Below are positions 5,961-6,193 of a stretch of DNA of 6,193 nt, one piece after another (position 1 is the stretch's first letter; each line of letters opens with the position of its first letter). Below the pieces are notes generated by a model. The model was given only the letters and a program-made list of their open reading frames with translations, was not told where the DNA came from and ran no database searches. The translations under genes were made by a program, and so were the position numbers. Source of the stretch: JAYRWN01 sp041917975 (GTDB lineage Bacteria; Bacteroidota; Bacteroidia; Chitinophagales; Saprospiraceae); the NCBI GenBank assembly GCA_041917975.1, contig JAYRWN010000264.1, positions 1 through 6,193 of the forward strand. Direction: 5' to 3'.

Positions 5961-6193
5961 ATGCTTCTTTTTGATGATTATGATAGGACTGATCGGAAAC
6001 CAAAATATTTTGGAGAGTCGGACTATTCATTCTATAACAGAGTGTGCAATCCCGAGTTTGATAAAATTAGAAAATTACTTGATAAGTTGTTTAAAAATTA
6101 GCCGGAAGGAAATCAACTTACTTTAAAAAAGCGATGTGAGAAGAATTTTGATTCCACTTTCTTCGAATTATTTGTTTATTCATTTTTTAAAAA
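5961..6193 (+). pseudogene. 5' fragment of an unnamed conserved gene, interrupted by one in-frame TAG and cut by the window end
   Basis: ATG 5961 opens a 46-codon frame (MLLFDDYDRTDRKPKYFGES, then YSFYNRVCNPEFDKIRKLL, then DKLFKN) ending in TAG at 6099-6101. The same frame continues without another stop to the end of the window: PEGNQLTLKKRC, then STFFELFVYSFF. Together this follows the pattern I recall for the N-terminus of a large family of uncharacterised bacterial proteins: ES.Y.YLNRS, R..LL..WF..YP, AFFEL..HE. In that pattern the position of the TAG is a conserved Tyr, so TAT or TAC to TAG is the simplest change. Two neighbouring genes (stops at 1679-1681 and 3446-3448) use TAG as a genuine stop, which argues against TAG reassignment. 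Options are a pseudogene, a base-call error, or a real 46-residue peptide. The function of the family is unknown to me. Confidence 0.6.

Noticed and set aside
6000..6013. Perfect 14-base palindrome CCAAAATATTTTGG
   Set aside because: It lies inside the coding frame (Lys-Pro-Lys-Tyr-Phe-Gly) and is too short and AT-rich to claim as a binding site.
6099..6101. TAG read as a sense codon (recoding)
   Set aside because: The beta-lactamase-like gene and the CE1 esterase both end at TAG at their natural lengths, so TAG works as a stop here.

Overview
The window looks like a chromosomal stretch of a Bacteroidota bacterium, quite possibly Saprospiria or Cytophagia. That placement is an inference. It rests on export signals ending in 'AQ', A-rich leaders in place of strong Shine-Dalgarno sites, one good match to the Bacteroidota -7 promoter element TAnnTTTG, and wide, repeat-bearing AT-rich spacers. 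No ribosomal RNA, tRNA, CRISPR array, integrase or transposase is visible.

Layout. Bases 1-120 are a G-poor, T/C- and AT-rich tract with no gene. At about 120 it joins abruptly to the C-terminal two thirds of an alpha/beta-hydrolase (121-750, +) that has no start codon. Bases 751-1678 hold no intact gene. They contain a coding-like but stop-interrupted frame on the minus strand (778-1203) and a GC-richer cassette of nested inverted repeats (about 1395-1575) that looks like an interspersed repeat. A serine beta-lactamase-family lipoprotein follows on the minus strand (1679-2587). Its leader carries a perfect 9-bp dyad overlapping a promoter-like -7 element. The next spacer (2588-3054) contains a short hairpin and a second coding-like, stop-interrupted minus-strand frame (2781-3044).

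Bases 3055-4564 (minus) form a two-gene unit: a secreted CE1-type esterase with an N-terminal CBM48-like domain, then, 16 bases on, a small DUF1801/YdhG-like protein. Divergently oriented across a 179-base promoter region is another secreted alpha/beta-hydrolase of a different type (4744-5877, +). The window ends in a 5' gene fragment (5961 to beyond 6193, +) that reads well as protein except for one in-frame TAG at 6099-6101.

Four intact genes are well supported: the beta-lactamase-like lipoprotein, the DUF1801 protein, the CE1 esterase and the secreted hydrolase. Three of them encode exported proteins, and three separate proteins in the window, one truncated, have the alpha/beta-hydrolase fold. 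They are too divergent to be recent duplicates. Nothing ties all the genes into one pathway; only the esterase and DUF1801 genes look like an operon. The window is better described as an accessory, decaying region than as a coherent new system. Its most informative features are the broken genes and the coding-like spacers.
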